From contig JAGXGE010000032.1 of NCBI GenBank assembly GCA_024637015.1, forward strand, positions 137,531-201,530: 64,000 bases of DNA. Reading direction: 5' to 3'. The notes beneath the pieces were generated by a model. The model was not told the origin of the DNA. It was given only the letters and a program-made list of their open reading frames with translations, and made no database searches. Origin of the DNA: Aequorivita sp. (GTDB lineage: Bacteria > Bacteroidota > Bacteroidia > Flavobacteriales > Flavobacteriaceae). Positions 54,071 through 62,640 of the stretch are shown in pieces. The position numbers and the translations under genes are program-made. Each line of letters opens with the position of its first letter. The stretch's first letter is position 1.

Positions 54071-54913
54071 TTAATTGGCAGAAAGCATGGCCAAGAATTT
54101 ATCAAGGTTTGGCAATATTACTATGCGCGTTCTTCTATTAGTGGCACGACCTTCCTTGGTGTCATTTTCTGTTAGTGGGTGAAAACTACTTCTCCCAGCA
54201 GCAATCAACTTTGCTGGGTCTACACCGTAGGCATCTTGCAATTTACGAATAACAGCGGTTGAACGGTCCACACTCAACTCCCAGTTGTCTTTGATGTAAG
54301 CACCTGTCTTTACGGTTTGGCTATCCGTATGGCCTTCCACCATTACTTCCAGTGCAGGTTCACTGTTGATTACATTGGCAAGACGTTCCAAAAGGTTGTT
54401 TGCCTTAGGGTTTACGCGAGCACTTCCTGAGCTGAATAATAATTTATCAGAAATAGTAATCATTACCACAGTTTCATCAATATCAATATTAATGTCATCT
54501 TCTTCACCTTCGCCAACTAAAGTGTTGTCTAGGTTCTTTTTAAGATTGTGGGAAACAATAAGATTCATAGAATCTTTAAGGGTTTTTGCCTGTGCCAATT
54601 CTTGGGGATCTACATTGACGAGGGCTTTCCTCATTTTCTCTTTGTCGTTTTCGGAAACCACAATGCCTTCAATCGCTTGTAGGCGACTGTTATTACTGTC
54701 AGTTAACGACTGAATTTTTGAATTGTAGCTAGCAACGCGCTCTTCAATCTTGGCGTACTTGGCTTCAATTTCTTCTTTTTCAAGTTGCGTTTTAGATAGT
54801 GTAGAGCGGGTATCATTGTATTGATTTTCCAGTTCTACATACTTCTTTTTTGAAACGCAGGAAGTAGCAATCAGTGCTCCGGCCAGCAATGTTAATGCAA
54901 TAGCTTTTTTCAT
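54071..54913 (-). CDS. OmpA-family lipoprotein
   Basis: 280 residues. Lipoprotein signal ending TSC (Cys19), then a coiled coil (about 25-75). The C-terminal OmpA peptidoglycan-binding domain carries VMVEGHTDSQTVKTGAYIKDNW and the NRRTRIVI end. Tethers the outer membrane to the wall. Similar to a MotB/OmpA-like stator-type layout, but no flagellar or gliding partner is adjacent. Confidence 0.92.
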   Translation of the reverse strand: MKKAIALTLLAGALIATSCVSKKKYVELENQYNDTRSTLSKTQLEKEEIEAKYAKIEERVASYNSKIQSLTDSNNSRLQAIEGIVVSENDKEKMRKALVNVDPQELAQAKTLKDSMNLIVSHNLKKNLDNTLVGEGEEDDINIDIDETVVMITISDKLLFSSGSARVNPKANNLLERLANVINSEPALEVMVEGHTDSQTVKTGAYIKDNWELSVDRSTAVIRKLQDAYGVDPAKLIAAGRSSFHPLTENDTKEGRATNRRTRIVILPNLDKFLAMLSAN

Positions 54914-55182
54914 AATACTAAGTTTTAGGGTTTGTTAAGTATGTATAACAGCAGAACGCACCAAAAAATTAGTTAATGGATGCTATTGTTTTGTTAAAAG
55001 CAGTTTAGTTGAACCATTCAAATAAATAACTCAAAACTAAATGCAAAATGATGAAAACGATAATAGTGCCTAGTAAATGCATTTACCGCCGTCAATTTTT
55101 TTGGAGCCACCAAACAGCAAGTAAGATTCTGATTTTTTTTTAAGAAACCTCTTTTAAAGACACAGAATTGTTAAAAGATAAT
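54914..55182. other. AT-rich spacer, no clear feature
   Basis: About 270 bases between the OmpA-family lipoprotein and mscS genes. AT-rich with T-runs (GATTTTTTTTTAAG near 55133). I see no full promoter box or hairpin here. Confidence 0.5.
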
Positions 55183-56073
55183 TTATTTCTCTTTGTTTGG
55201 AGCCATCTGCAACATGTTTTTACCGAAATCCAACGTGCGGATAGGGAAAGGAATGTTGATGCCAGCTTCGTTAAAGTTTTTCTTGATCAGTTTTATTGCT
55301 TTATGCTGTGCTTCTAGTTTGGGTTTTGGTTTGGTACTTTCAACCCAAAAGCGAGTCACAAAGTTGATGGAACTATCGCCAAACTCTGTAAAAAAGAATT
55401 CAACTTCCTCGTTTTTTTGTTGTTCAAAATTTTCAGAAATAATTTTAGTCACTAAATCCTCAACTTTTTGAAGATCACTTTCATAACCTACCCCGCAACT
55501 AACATCCACACGAGAGCGGTGTGACAACGAATAGTTGGTAAAAGGATTTTCTATAAAGACCGAATTGGGTATTACTACATATTCATTGTCCGTTTGTCGG
55601 ATGGTAACATTTCTAAGGTTTATTTCATCAACATAGCCAGTTTTTCCCTGAGCATCAATAAAATCGCCAATACGTACTTTGGGTAAGAAGGAAAGCATAA
55701 GGCCCGAAAAAGTGTTGCTAAGGGTTCCCTGTAATGCCAAACCAATGGCCAAACCAACTACTCCAGCACCAGCGAGCACTGAGGTAAGCACTTTGTCAAG
55801 TTGCATAACGCCCAATGCCACAAAGAAGCCAATAAGGATTATAACAGCACTCACTATTTTGGAAAGCATCTGTTTGACAGATTCATCTGCTATCTTTCTA
55901 AAAAGTATTTTATATGAGAACTTCTTTAATCCTTTGGCAATGAAATAGAAAATTACCATTACCAGCACAGCGACTGCGAAGTTGGGAAGCTTTAGAATGA
56001 TGGCATCAAGCCATCCGTCTAGTTTGTCCCATAAATTTGAAATTGAATCGTTTACTGAAAATTTTACTGACAT
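55183..56073 (-). CDS. MscS-family channel
   Basis: 296 residues. Helix near 29-50, pore region VLAGAGVVGLAIGLALQGTLSNTFSGLML, beta domain IGDFIDAQGKTGYVDEINLRNVTIRQTDNEYVVIPNSVF, C-terminal cage. Third MscS channel in this 7-kb stretch. The permease gene ends 14 bases upstream on the same strand, so the two are probably cotranscribed. Confidence 0.9.
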   Translation of the reverse strand: MSVKFSVNDSISNLWDKLDGWLDAIILKLPNFAVAVLVMVIFYFIAKGLKKFSYKILFRKIADESVKQMLSKIVSAVIILIGFFVALGVMQLDKVLTSVLAGAGVVGLAIGLALQGTLSNTFSGLMLSFLPKVRIGDFIDAQGKTGYVDEINLRNVTIRQTDNEYVVIPNSVFIENPFTNYSLSHRSRVDVSCGVGYESDLQKVEDLVTKIISENFEQQKNEEVEFFFTEFGDSSINFVTRFWVESTKPKPKLEAQHKAIKLIKKNFNEAGINIPFPIRTLDFGKNMLQMAPNKEK

Positions 56074-56086
56074 ATTATTTTTTTAT

Positions 56087-57910
56087 TTATAAAAGAGTGG
56101 ATAGCATAAAAGTACCCAAAACCCAAAGAATAATTGATAGAATGCCTCCAATTATAAAAAAATGTTTGAACTTATAAAAGCCCATTCCATAAATTAAAGT
56201 ATTTGTTTGATAGCCCACTGGCGTGAAAAAACTAAAGTTGGCCCCAAACAAAACCGAAAGTATAAAAGGTTTGAATGGCAAGTTTAAACCTACAGCAACT
56301 GCAATGGCGATAGGCGTCATTATAATAGCCGTTGCGTTGTTGCTCACCATACTGCTCATAAGCATTGTTATTAAATAGATAAGCCCAATTATAACAACAT
56401 TTGATTGTCCACTCAAAATGCTGAGCAAATGGTCAGAAATCCATTTATCTGCTCCTGTATTATTCATTGCGACGCCTAGCGGAATCATTCCAGCCAGTAA
56501 AAATATTACCTGCCAATTGATGCGGTGATAAACATCGTTCAGATCCAAGCAACGCGTAATTAGCAATAGACAAACACCCGTTATTGTGCTTATTAAAATA
56601 CTTAAAATTCCGCTTGCCGCCAAGCCAATTACCAACAAGAGTATTATAAACGATAACGTTCTTTTTGTTTTATTCACCGAAGGTTTAGTTTTGTGCTCCA
56701 TAAGAATCGCGATGTTTTCCAGGTCGTAAAGTTGGTTTATTTCGTCTTTTGGAATTTCCACAAGTAATCTATCACCAGGCTTCAATGTTATTTGCTCAAT
56801 GTTTTTCCGAACCAAGCGTTCCTTAGTGTTTCTTATGTTTTTGCGCTTTTTGATAGCGATTGGCAATGCATTTTTAAAGGTTTGCCTCCTGAGTTGTTTT
56901 AATGTTTTTCCTATTAGAACTGAACCAGGCAGAATTAACAATTCCACAAACCACAAATCATCTTGTTTTTTTGTTTCTTCACTTTCTTCATGTTCCCCTT
57001 CTTTCTTTTTTTTATCATTTCCCCGTGGTTTGTGAACGTTCAGCCCTTCCGCTTCGTTTAGTTTGGTGAGATTTTCTAAATCACACATAAGCAGCAGCTT
57101 ATCATTTTTTTTTAGAGTTATATAACGCCCAGGGGCATTGGTTATCTCTTTGTTTCTTGTAAGTTTTAAAATGGAAATTTCGGGGTTGTTGAATAGAAAG
57201 GTATCTTCAATGTTTTTATCAATTAACTTAGAATCTTTGTCAATGGTTACTGTAGTTACATAGTTTTCCAAATGATAGGCTTCTCGCAAATTTTCTTTGG
57301 AATCATTTGGAAGCCATCTTGAAGCAATAGTAATAACTATTATTCCGACAATCAAAAAGATTACTCCAAAGGAAGAAAACTCAAAAAAACTAAATCTTTC
57401 AGCTCCCAAATCTCTTGCAACCGAATTCACGATAAGGTTGGTAGATGTTCCCATCAGGGTGCAACTTCCTCCCAAAATACCTGCAAAGGAGATTGGTAAA
57501 AGAAGTTTGGATTGCGGCAGGTTGAAGCGTTTGGATAACTCTGAAATGATTTTAATAAAAACAATTACGACTGCAGTAGTATTTATAAAAGCTGAAATAC
57601 TGCCCGTAATAAACATAAAGATAGGCAACAAGAGGAAGAGGGGTAAAATGTGAAGGTTTTTCAGAAAGCGTGCCAGTGAAGCTATTACACCGTTATCTTC
57701 AAGCGCTAGGGCAATAATCATTAAAGAAAGTACTGTGATTGTTGCTGTATTCGAAAACCCTGAAATCGCTTCCTCAGGTTTCACCAATCCCGTTAAAGCC
57801 AGTGAGGCAATAATCAACATCGCTATTTTATCTACAGAAAAGACTTCAAAAGCGAAAAGAATAATGGTAACGAACAGAATAGAAAAAACGAGTATTATTT
57901 CTGTGGTCAT
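56087..57910 (-). CDS. SLC13-family permease with TrkA-C domains
   Basis: 607 residues. Divalent-anion symporter fold with about ten membrane helices in two halves, NTTAVVIVFIKIISELSKRF and SNNATAIIMTPIAIAVAVGL. Two cytoplasmic TrkA-C (RCK-C) domains lie between them (about 205-290 and 310-390), which suggests ligand regulation. The transported anion is unknown; sulfate and dicarboxylates are typical of the family. Confidence 0.9.
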   Translation of the reverse strand: MTTEIILVFSILFVTIILFAFEVFSVDKIAMLIIASLALTGLVKPEEAISGFSNTATITVLSLMIIALALEDNGVIASLARFLKNLHILPLFLLLPIFMFITGSISAFINTTAVVIVFIKIISELSKRFNLPQSKLLLPISFAGILGGSCTLMGTSTNLIVNSVARDLGAERFSFFEFSSFGVIFLIVGIIVITIASRWLPNDSKENLREAYHLENYVTTVTIDKDSKLIDKNIEDTFLFNNPEISILKLTRNKEITNAPGRYITLKKNDKLLLMCDLENLTKLNEAEGLNVHKPRGNDKKKKEGEHEESEETKKQDDLWFVELLILPGSVLIGKTLKQLRRQTFKNALPIAIKKRKNIRNTKERLVRKNIEQITLKPGDRLLVEIPKDEINQLYDLENIAILMEHKTKPSVNKTKRTLSFIILLLVIGLAASGILSILISTITGVCLLLITRCLDLNDVYHRINWQVIFLLAGMIPLGVAMNNTGADKWISDHLLSILSGQSNVVIIGLIYLITMLMSSMVSNNATAIIMTPIAIAVAVGLNLPFKPFILSVLFGANFSFFTPVGYQTNTLIYGMGFYKFKHFFIIGGILSIILWVLGTFMLSTLL

Positions 57911-57975
57911 GTGGATTGTTGGTTGATCTTATAAAGATAACCTCAGAAATAAAACCCGTTACTAAGAATTTCATA

Positions 57976-57998
57976 AAATATTGACAGTGTCAATATTT
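57976..57998. other. inverted repeat AAATATTGAC-AGT-GTCAATATTT
   Basis: A 10-base-pair perfect inverted repeat between the permease start and the rpoD stop. It could be the rpoD terminator or an operator. On the minus strand no long T-run follows, so the role stays open. Confidence 0.5.
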
Positions 57999-58012
57999 TT
58001 AACACTTTTTGC

Positions 58013-58879
58013 CTATCCCAGATATTTTTTTAATATATGGCTTTTTGAAGTTTGGCGAAGTCTGCGAATTGCTTTTTCACGAATTTGGCGAACACGTTCA
58101 CGACTCAAATCAAAAGTATCGCCGATTTCCTGAAGCGTCATTGGTGGTTGTCCGCAAAGTCCAAAATTCAATTTTACCACATCTGCTTCACGCGGTGCCA
58201 ATGTATCAAGCGCACGGTTTATTTCAATTCTAAGTGATTCGTGTAACAAATTTTTGTCAGGGTTAGGACTTTCACCAGAACTCAAAACATCATAAAGATT
58301 GTTATCGTTTTCCCCTTCTTGAAAAGGTGCGTCCATGGATAGACTTCGTGTTGAGTTTTTAAGTGAACTTTTCACTTTCGACTCACTGAAGTCAAGTTCA
58401 TTGGCAATTTCGGCTGCAGTTGGGATGCGCTGAAATTTTTGCTCAAGATGGATTGATGCTTTTTTTATTTTGTTTATATCGCCAATTTTGTTCAATGGAA
58501 GTCTAACTACCCGAGATTGCTCCGCTATAGCTTGCAAAATAGCCTGGCGTATCCACCAAACGGCATAGGAAATAAATTTAAAACCGCGGGTTTCATCAAA
58601 CCTTTTGGCTGCTTTTACCAAACCTACATTTCCTTCGTTAATAAGATCGGGAAGGCTCAGCCCCTGATTTTGATATTGTTTTGCCACGGAAATCACAAAT
58701 CGTAGATTTGCCCTGCTTAATTTATTTAAAGCAGCTTGATCTCCTTCACGAATACGTTGGGCCAACTCCACTTCTTCTTCTGCCGTTATCAAATCTATTT
58801 TGCTAACGTCCTGTAAATAACTGTTTAATGATTTAGTTTCGCGGTTGGTTACTTGCTTCGTGATTTTAAGTTGTCTCAT
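58013..58879 (-). CDS. rpoD: primary sigma factor RpoD/SigA
   Basis: 288 residues, the short Bacteroidota primary sigma factor without region 1.1. Region 2: [36 protein letters not shown]; region 3: [12 protein letters not shown]; region 4: [29 protein letters not shown]. It recognises the TTG/TAnnTTTG promoters seen across this window. The inverted repeat TACCAT-ATAAA-ATGGTA near 58911-58927 lies upstream. Confidence 0.95.
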   Translation of the reverse strand: MRQLKITKQVTNRETKSLNSYLQDVSKIDLITAEEEVELAQRIREGDQAALNKLSRANLRFVISVAKQYQNQGLSLPDLINEGNVGLVKAAKRFDETRGFKFISYAVWWIRQAILQAIAEQSRVVRLPLNKIGDINKIKKASIHLEQKFQRIPTAAEIANELDFSESKVKSSLKNSTRSLSMDAPFQEGENDNNLYDVLSSGESPNPDKNLLHESLRIEINRALDTLAPREADVVKLNFGLCGQPPMTLQEIGDTFDLSRERVRQIREKAIRRLRQTSKSHILKKYLG

Positions 58880-59001
58880 ATATTCTTCTTAAGTTTTTTT
58901 AACACGGCATAGTACCATTTTATATGGTAATTTCCAAATAGTTAACACTATTTGTTAAAATTTGATATTCACATAATTTTTATTTACTTTAACTGAAAAA
59001 A

Positions 59002-59205
59002 ATGAAGAATTGGAGAATTTCAATAATTTTGTTGCTTTGCAGTATTTCCATAAACGCGCAAAAACCCACGGAGGTTCCAAAACCTAGTGAAAAGCCCATT
59101 GATTTAGCCAATCCAGCAGATATTATTATTTACATTGTTTTGCCATTGTGCGCTGTTTTGTTTTTCTTTATTTGGCGTGGAAAAAGAAATAAAACGAAGA
59201 AATAA
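59002..59205 (+). CDS. small secreted/membrane protein
   Basis: 67 residues: signal peptide (1-19, ending INAQ), a Pro/Lys-rich linker (KPTEVPKPSEKPIDL), then one transmembrane helix (IIIYIVLPLCAVLFFFIW) and a basic tail. Likely inner-membrane with the Pro-rich part outside. I recall small proteins of this layout near rpoD in Flavobacteriaceae. Function unknown. Confidence 0.6.
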   Translation: MKNWRISIILLLCSISINAQKPTEVPKPSEKPIDLANPADIIIYIVLPLCAVLFFFIWRGKRNKTKK

Positions 59206-59292
59206 CTTTTTTAATTATTTAACAGCAACTTATATTCTTTTGATATTATTTTTGGTGCAATTGTTGTTGCTTTGATTTCAAAATTTCATTTT

Positions 59293-59946
59293 ATGAAAAA
59301 GAGTTTTCTTCTTTTTGGGTTTTATATAATTTGTGGTAGTGTGTTTTCACAAATAGATTTATCTAATAAATCCGTTCGTTTTGATTCTTCGGAATCCAAT
59401 ATAAACAGCCCCACAGGGTTTGAAATCCCTCCAGTCAAAGCCCCATCGCTTTCAAATACAAATAATCCAAATACTCCAAATAATTCAGATTTGGGGAAAA
59501 AAAAAGAAAAACAGATAGACATGCAAAACGGTGATGGTTTGCTGGAATATACTGGCACAAACAAAGCCCCAAAATACTTCACAAAAGATAAAGAAGAAAA
59601 GCCAGAATATGGAAAAGATCAATATTTGGGCGATTTTAAAACCACTACCAAAACTGTAACATTTATGTACCGCGACCACGAATTTGTTGACGGTGATATG
59701 ATACGAATATATGTGAATGGAGACATTGCGATTCCACAAGCGAGATTGGAAGGTAGTTTTAGAGGGTTTGATCTGCCATTGCAAGCAGGTTTCAATAAAA
59801 TAGATTTTGAAGCACTAAACCAGGGCTCTTCCGGACCAAACACAGCCCAGCTTAATATTTATGACGAAATCGGTAATCTTTTGGCTTCTTATGAATGGAA
59901 TCTTCTCACTGGAAACAAAGCAACTGCGATTTTAGTTAAACAGTAA
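59293..59946 (+). CDS. hypothetical secreted protein
   Basis: 217 residues from the ATG at 59293 (MKKSFLLFGFYIICGSVFSQ), which restores the signal peptide, instead of the earlier 59272. A Pro/Asn-rich region (about 35-60) is followed by a beta-sandwich-like part (FMYRDHEFVDGDMIRIYVNGD and GFNKIDFEALNQGSSGPNTAQL). It is probably a surface-exposed beta-domain. No family recognised. Confidence 0.7.
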   Translation: MKKSFLLFGFYIICGSVFSQIDLSNKSVRFDSSESNINSPTGFEIPPVKAPSLSNTNNPNTPNNSDLGKKKEKQIDMQNGDGLLEYTGTNKAPKYFTKDKEEKPEYGKDQYLGDFKTTTKTVTFMYRDHEFVDGDMIRIYVNGDIAIPQARLEGSFRGFDLPLQAGFNKIDFEALNQGSSGPNTAQLNIYDEIGNLLASYEWNLLTGNKATAILVKQ

Positions 59947-59998
59947 TTCTCAACAAATTTTTAACTTCAAATAATGATTTAAAATAATTATTTTAAAA

Positions 59999-60055
59999 TG
60001 TAAAGCTTGTTTTACAAAATAAACAGTATATTTGTCTTATTGTTAAGTTAACTTA
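59999..60055 (+). promoter_or_regulatory. promoter and two palindromic operators for the membrane-protein/HTH operon
   Basis: TTG at 60007-60009 and TATATTTG at 60027-60034 are 17 bases apart, a near-ideal Bacteroidota promoter. The inverted repeat TGTAAA-N6-TTTACA (59999-60016) overlaps the -33 element, and the perfect palindrome TAAGTTAACTTA (60044-60055) lies just downstream of the expected start site. The adjacent operon encodes an XRE-type repressor, so autoregulation is likely. Confidence 0.65.
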
Positions 60056-60080
60056 CATTTATTGTTTTAAATTTTTAATT

Positions 60081-60530
60081 ATGAAAAAGAGTAAAATTTG
60101 TGATGCTGAAGAGCTAAGATTGCAGTGGCTTGTAAATTTTAAATTGCCAAACTATTGGAAAAAAATAGGGTGGGCGCTTCTTTCCCTTTCATTTGCCTTA
60201 ATTATATTGACTAAATTTTTAGATGGTGATTTTTCGGTAATTATATCTATCTTAAAAAAAATAACGCTACTTGGTTTATTGATTGTAGTTATTTCAAAAG
60301 AAAAAATTGAAGATGAACTTATGGAAAACCTTCGCGGTAAGGCTTTTTCGTTTTCTTTTATTATTGGAGTAGTTTATGTGTTGGTGCAACCTTTAATCAA
60401 TTATTTGGTTTTTGTGATTCTAAAGCCACAGAAAGCAAGGTTTGAAGATCTTGGTGATTTTCAGATTCTTTGGTTTTTGCTTATAGTTTATTTAACAGCT
60501 TTCTGGTTCTTAAAAAGAAGAAATGCATGA
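60081..60530 (+). CDS. four-helix membrane protein paired with an HTH regulator
   Basis: 149 residues with about four transmembrane helices (31-46, 50-70, 88-112, 128-145). No known catalytic motif. The ATGA overlap with the XRE-type HTH gene that follows marks a two-gene module that I recall from many Bacteroidota and Firmicutes genomes. The membrane partner may sense or respond to the regulator. Function unknown. Confidence 0.8.
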   Translation: MKKSKICDAEELRLQWLVNFKLPNYWKKIGWALLSLSFALIILTKFLDGDFSVIISILKKITLLGLLIVVISKEKIEDELMENLRGKAFSFSFIIGVVYVLVQPLINYLVFVILKPQKARFEDLGDFQILWFLLIVYLTAFWFLKRRNA

Positions 60531-60727
60531 AAAATACAATAAAAGTAGAACGTGCAATTCTCAATCTAACACAGGATGAACTTGCTCAAGAAATAGGAGT
60601 CTCCAGACAAACAATTAATTCAATTGAGACAAATCGTTATGTTCCTTCAACTCTTTTATCCCTTAAGTTGTCCAAGCTTTTCAATAAGCCAGTCAATGAT
60701 TTTTTTAAACTTGAAGACAATGATTAG
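60527..60727 (+). CDS. XRE-family HTH regulator (YozG-like)
   Basis: 66 residues from the ATG at 60527, which overlaps the previous stop (ATGA). The ORF-track start at 60470 lies inside the previous gene. Helix-turn-helix LTQDELAQEIGVSRQTINSIETNRYVPS, a single domain. It is probably a repressor that binds the palindromes upstream of the operon. Confidence 0.88.
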   Translation: MKNTIKVERAILNLTQDELAQEIGVSRQTINSIETNRYVPSTLLSLKLSKLFNKPVNDFFKLEDND

Positions 60728-60873
60728 CGTGCTTATATTTTATTTTTTGGAAGTTATTTTTAGAATAATAATTTTTCTACTCAGTTAAATTTCCCTTAAT
60801 TAAACTGAAATAATTCTTCATATTTCTTTAAATTTCTTCGGAGGGTCTGTAATTTTATGAAAATTACAGTTTT

Positions 60874-62622
60874 ATGAATGTTTCCGAACAAATCCTTCAA
60901 ATCCTTAAAAATGTTGGTGTAACTCAAATATGGGGCGTAACAGGCGATGCCTTAAACACATTCACAGATGCCCTTCGTGGTGATAAAGGAATAAAATGGA
61001 ACGCAGTACGTCATGAAGAAAATGGAGCGTTTGCAGCATGTGCCGAAGCCCAAATGACGGATAATCTTGCGGTCTGCGCAGGAACCGTTGGACCAGGAAC
61101 ACTTCACCTAATAAATGGTTTATACAATGCGAAAAAAGAACGCGTCCCGGTTCTTGCCATTAGCGGACAAGTGGCGCGTGTAAATATGGGAACCAATTAT
61201 TTTCAGGAAGTGGGACTCACCAAGATATTTGATGATGTTTGTGCGTATCAAGCCGTAATCCGATCGGCTGAAGAAGCGCCCCGTGTAGTTTTAAAAGCAA
61301 TTCAAATCGCTTTGGAGCAACGTGCAGTTGTTCGTGTTGAAATACCTGTAGATATTGCTATTGAAGAAGCTAAAGGTGCCCATTATGAGCACCCAGTATT
61401 TCGAAGCAACGCTGTTTTAGTTCCTTCTGATGAAGATGTTAACAAAATTGCCAGTGCTATAAATGACGCTAAAAAAATTACAATACTTGCCGGTGCAGGC
61501 TGTCGAAATAGTAGGGAAGAAGTCTTGGCGCTTTCAGAGAAAATAAAAGCACCAATAGTGCACACACTTCGTTCGTCAGATGTAATTCATAACGATGATA
61601 AAAATGTGGTCGGGCTTACAGGACTCATCGGAAATCCATCTGGATATCACGCTGTGATGAAGGCGGATTTATTATTGATGTTAGGAACAGACTTTCCATA
61701 TAGTAATTTCTTGCCTGATGACTCAAAAGTTATTCAAATAGATAAACGTATCGAGAATATTGGTAATCGCGTTAAAGTTGATATTGGAGTGCAAGGGGAT
61801 TGTTTGGCGACGCTTCAAAAATTAGATTCAAAAATTTTTCCGAAGAAAAATTCTGAGTTTTTGGATAATTTGGTTGAAAACTTCAAAAAATGGAAAAACC
61901 AAAAGGAGGAAAGCAGTAGTTTAAAAAATAACGAAGAGCCTTTACATCCGCAGCTTTTTATGAATGTCATAAATCGAAAAGCTTCAGATGATGCCTGTTT
62001 TACCGTTGACGTTGGCGAAAGTGCCATTTGGGTAGCACACCATTTAACGCTTCACGGAAAGCGAAGACTTTTGGGCTCTTTTAATCACGGTTCCATGGCT
62101 GTAGGTTTTCCCGCCGCAATGGGAATTCAATCGGTTAATCCAGGAAGACAGGTTTGGGCAATTGTTGGCGACGGGGCTTTCGGGATGTGTATGAATGATT
62201 TTATTACTGCAGTTCGGTATAATTGGCCCGTAAAGGTTTTGGTTTTCAACAATAGCCAGCTCGGTTTTGTGAAAATTGAAATGGAAGAAGCCGGCTACGC
62301 AATGGCAGATGAAGCTCTTGGACTTCAAAACCCAAATTTTGCTGAATATGCCAAACTCTGTGGCGGTGATGGAATACGTGTGGAACATGCTGCAGATATT
62401 GAAAAGGCTGTTGAGATGGCAATCGCTTCGCCCAAACCTTTTATTATTGATGCTGTTACTAATCCAGGGGAACTTTCACTGCCGCCGAATATCACGTTGG
62501 AAGAGGCGTGGGGTTTCGGAAAATCGAAAGTGAAGGAAATTCTGCTATCAGTTAAAGGCGACAAGAACCAAAAAAATAATTTGATGGATGAAATAAAGGC
62601 ATTCTTTCACAATTCAAAATAA
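60874..62622 (+). CDS. poxB: PoxB-like thiamine-diphosphate enzyme (pyruvate oxidase/quinone oxidoreductase)
   Basis: 582 residues. TPP binding: VGDGAFGMCMNDFITAVRYN, VFNNSQLGFVKIEME. Catalytic Glu in VRHEENGAFAACAEAQ. The middle FAD-type domain (TILAGAGCRNSREEVLALS) matches pyruvate oxidase and pyruvate:quinone oxidoreductase rather than acetolactate synthase. The C-terminus is Lys-rich, as in PoxB, whose end binds the membrane. The reaction is probably pyruvate to acetate and CO2 with a quinone acceptor. Confidence 0.85.
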   Translation: MNVSEQILQILKNVGVTQIWGVTGDALNTFTDALRGDKGIKWNAVRHEENGAFAACAEAQMTDNLAVCAGTVGPGTLHLINGLYNAKKERVPVLAISGQVARVNMGTNYFQEVGLTKIFDDVCAYQAVIRSAEEAPRVVLKAIQIALEQRAVVRVEIPVDIAIEEAKGAHYEHPVFRSNAVLVPSDEDVNKIASAINDAKKITILAGAGCRNSREEVLALSEKIKAPIVHTLRSSDVIHNDDKNVVGLTGLIGNPSGYHAVMKADLLLMLGTDFPYSNFLPDDSKVIQIDKRIENIGNRVKVDIGVQGDCLATLQKLDSKIFPKKNSEFLDNLVENFKKWKNQKEESSSLKNNEEPLHPQLFMNVINRKASDDACFTVDVGESAIWVAHHLTLHGKRRLLGSFNHGSMAVGFPAAMGIQSVNPGRQVWAIVGDGAFGMCMNDFITAVRYNWPVKVLVFNNSQLGFVKIEMEEAGYAMADEALGLQNPNFAEYAKLCGGDGIRVEHAADIEKAVEMAIASPKPFIIDAVTNPGELSLPPNITLEEAWGFGKSKVKEILLSVKGDKNQKNNLMDEIKAFFHNSK

Positions 62623-62640
62623 TTTGAAATACTTTTTAAA

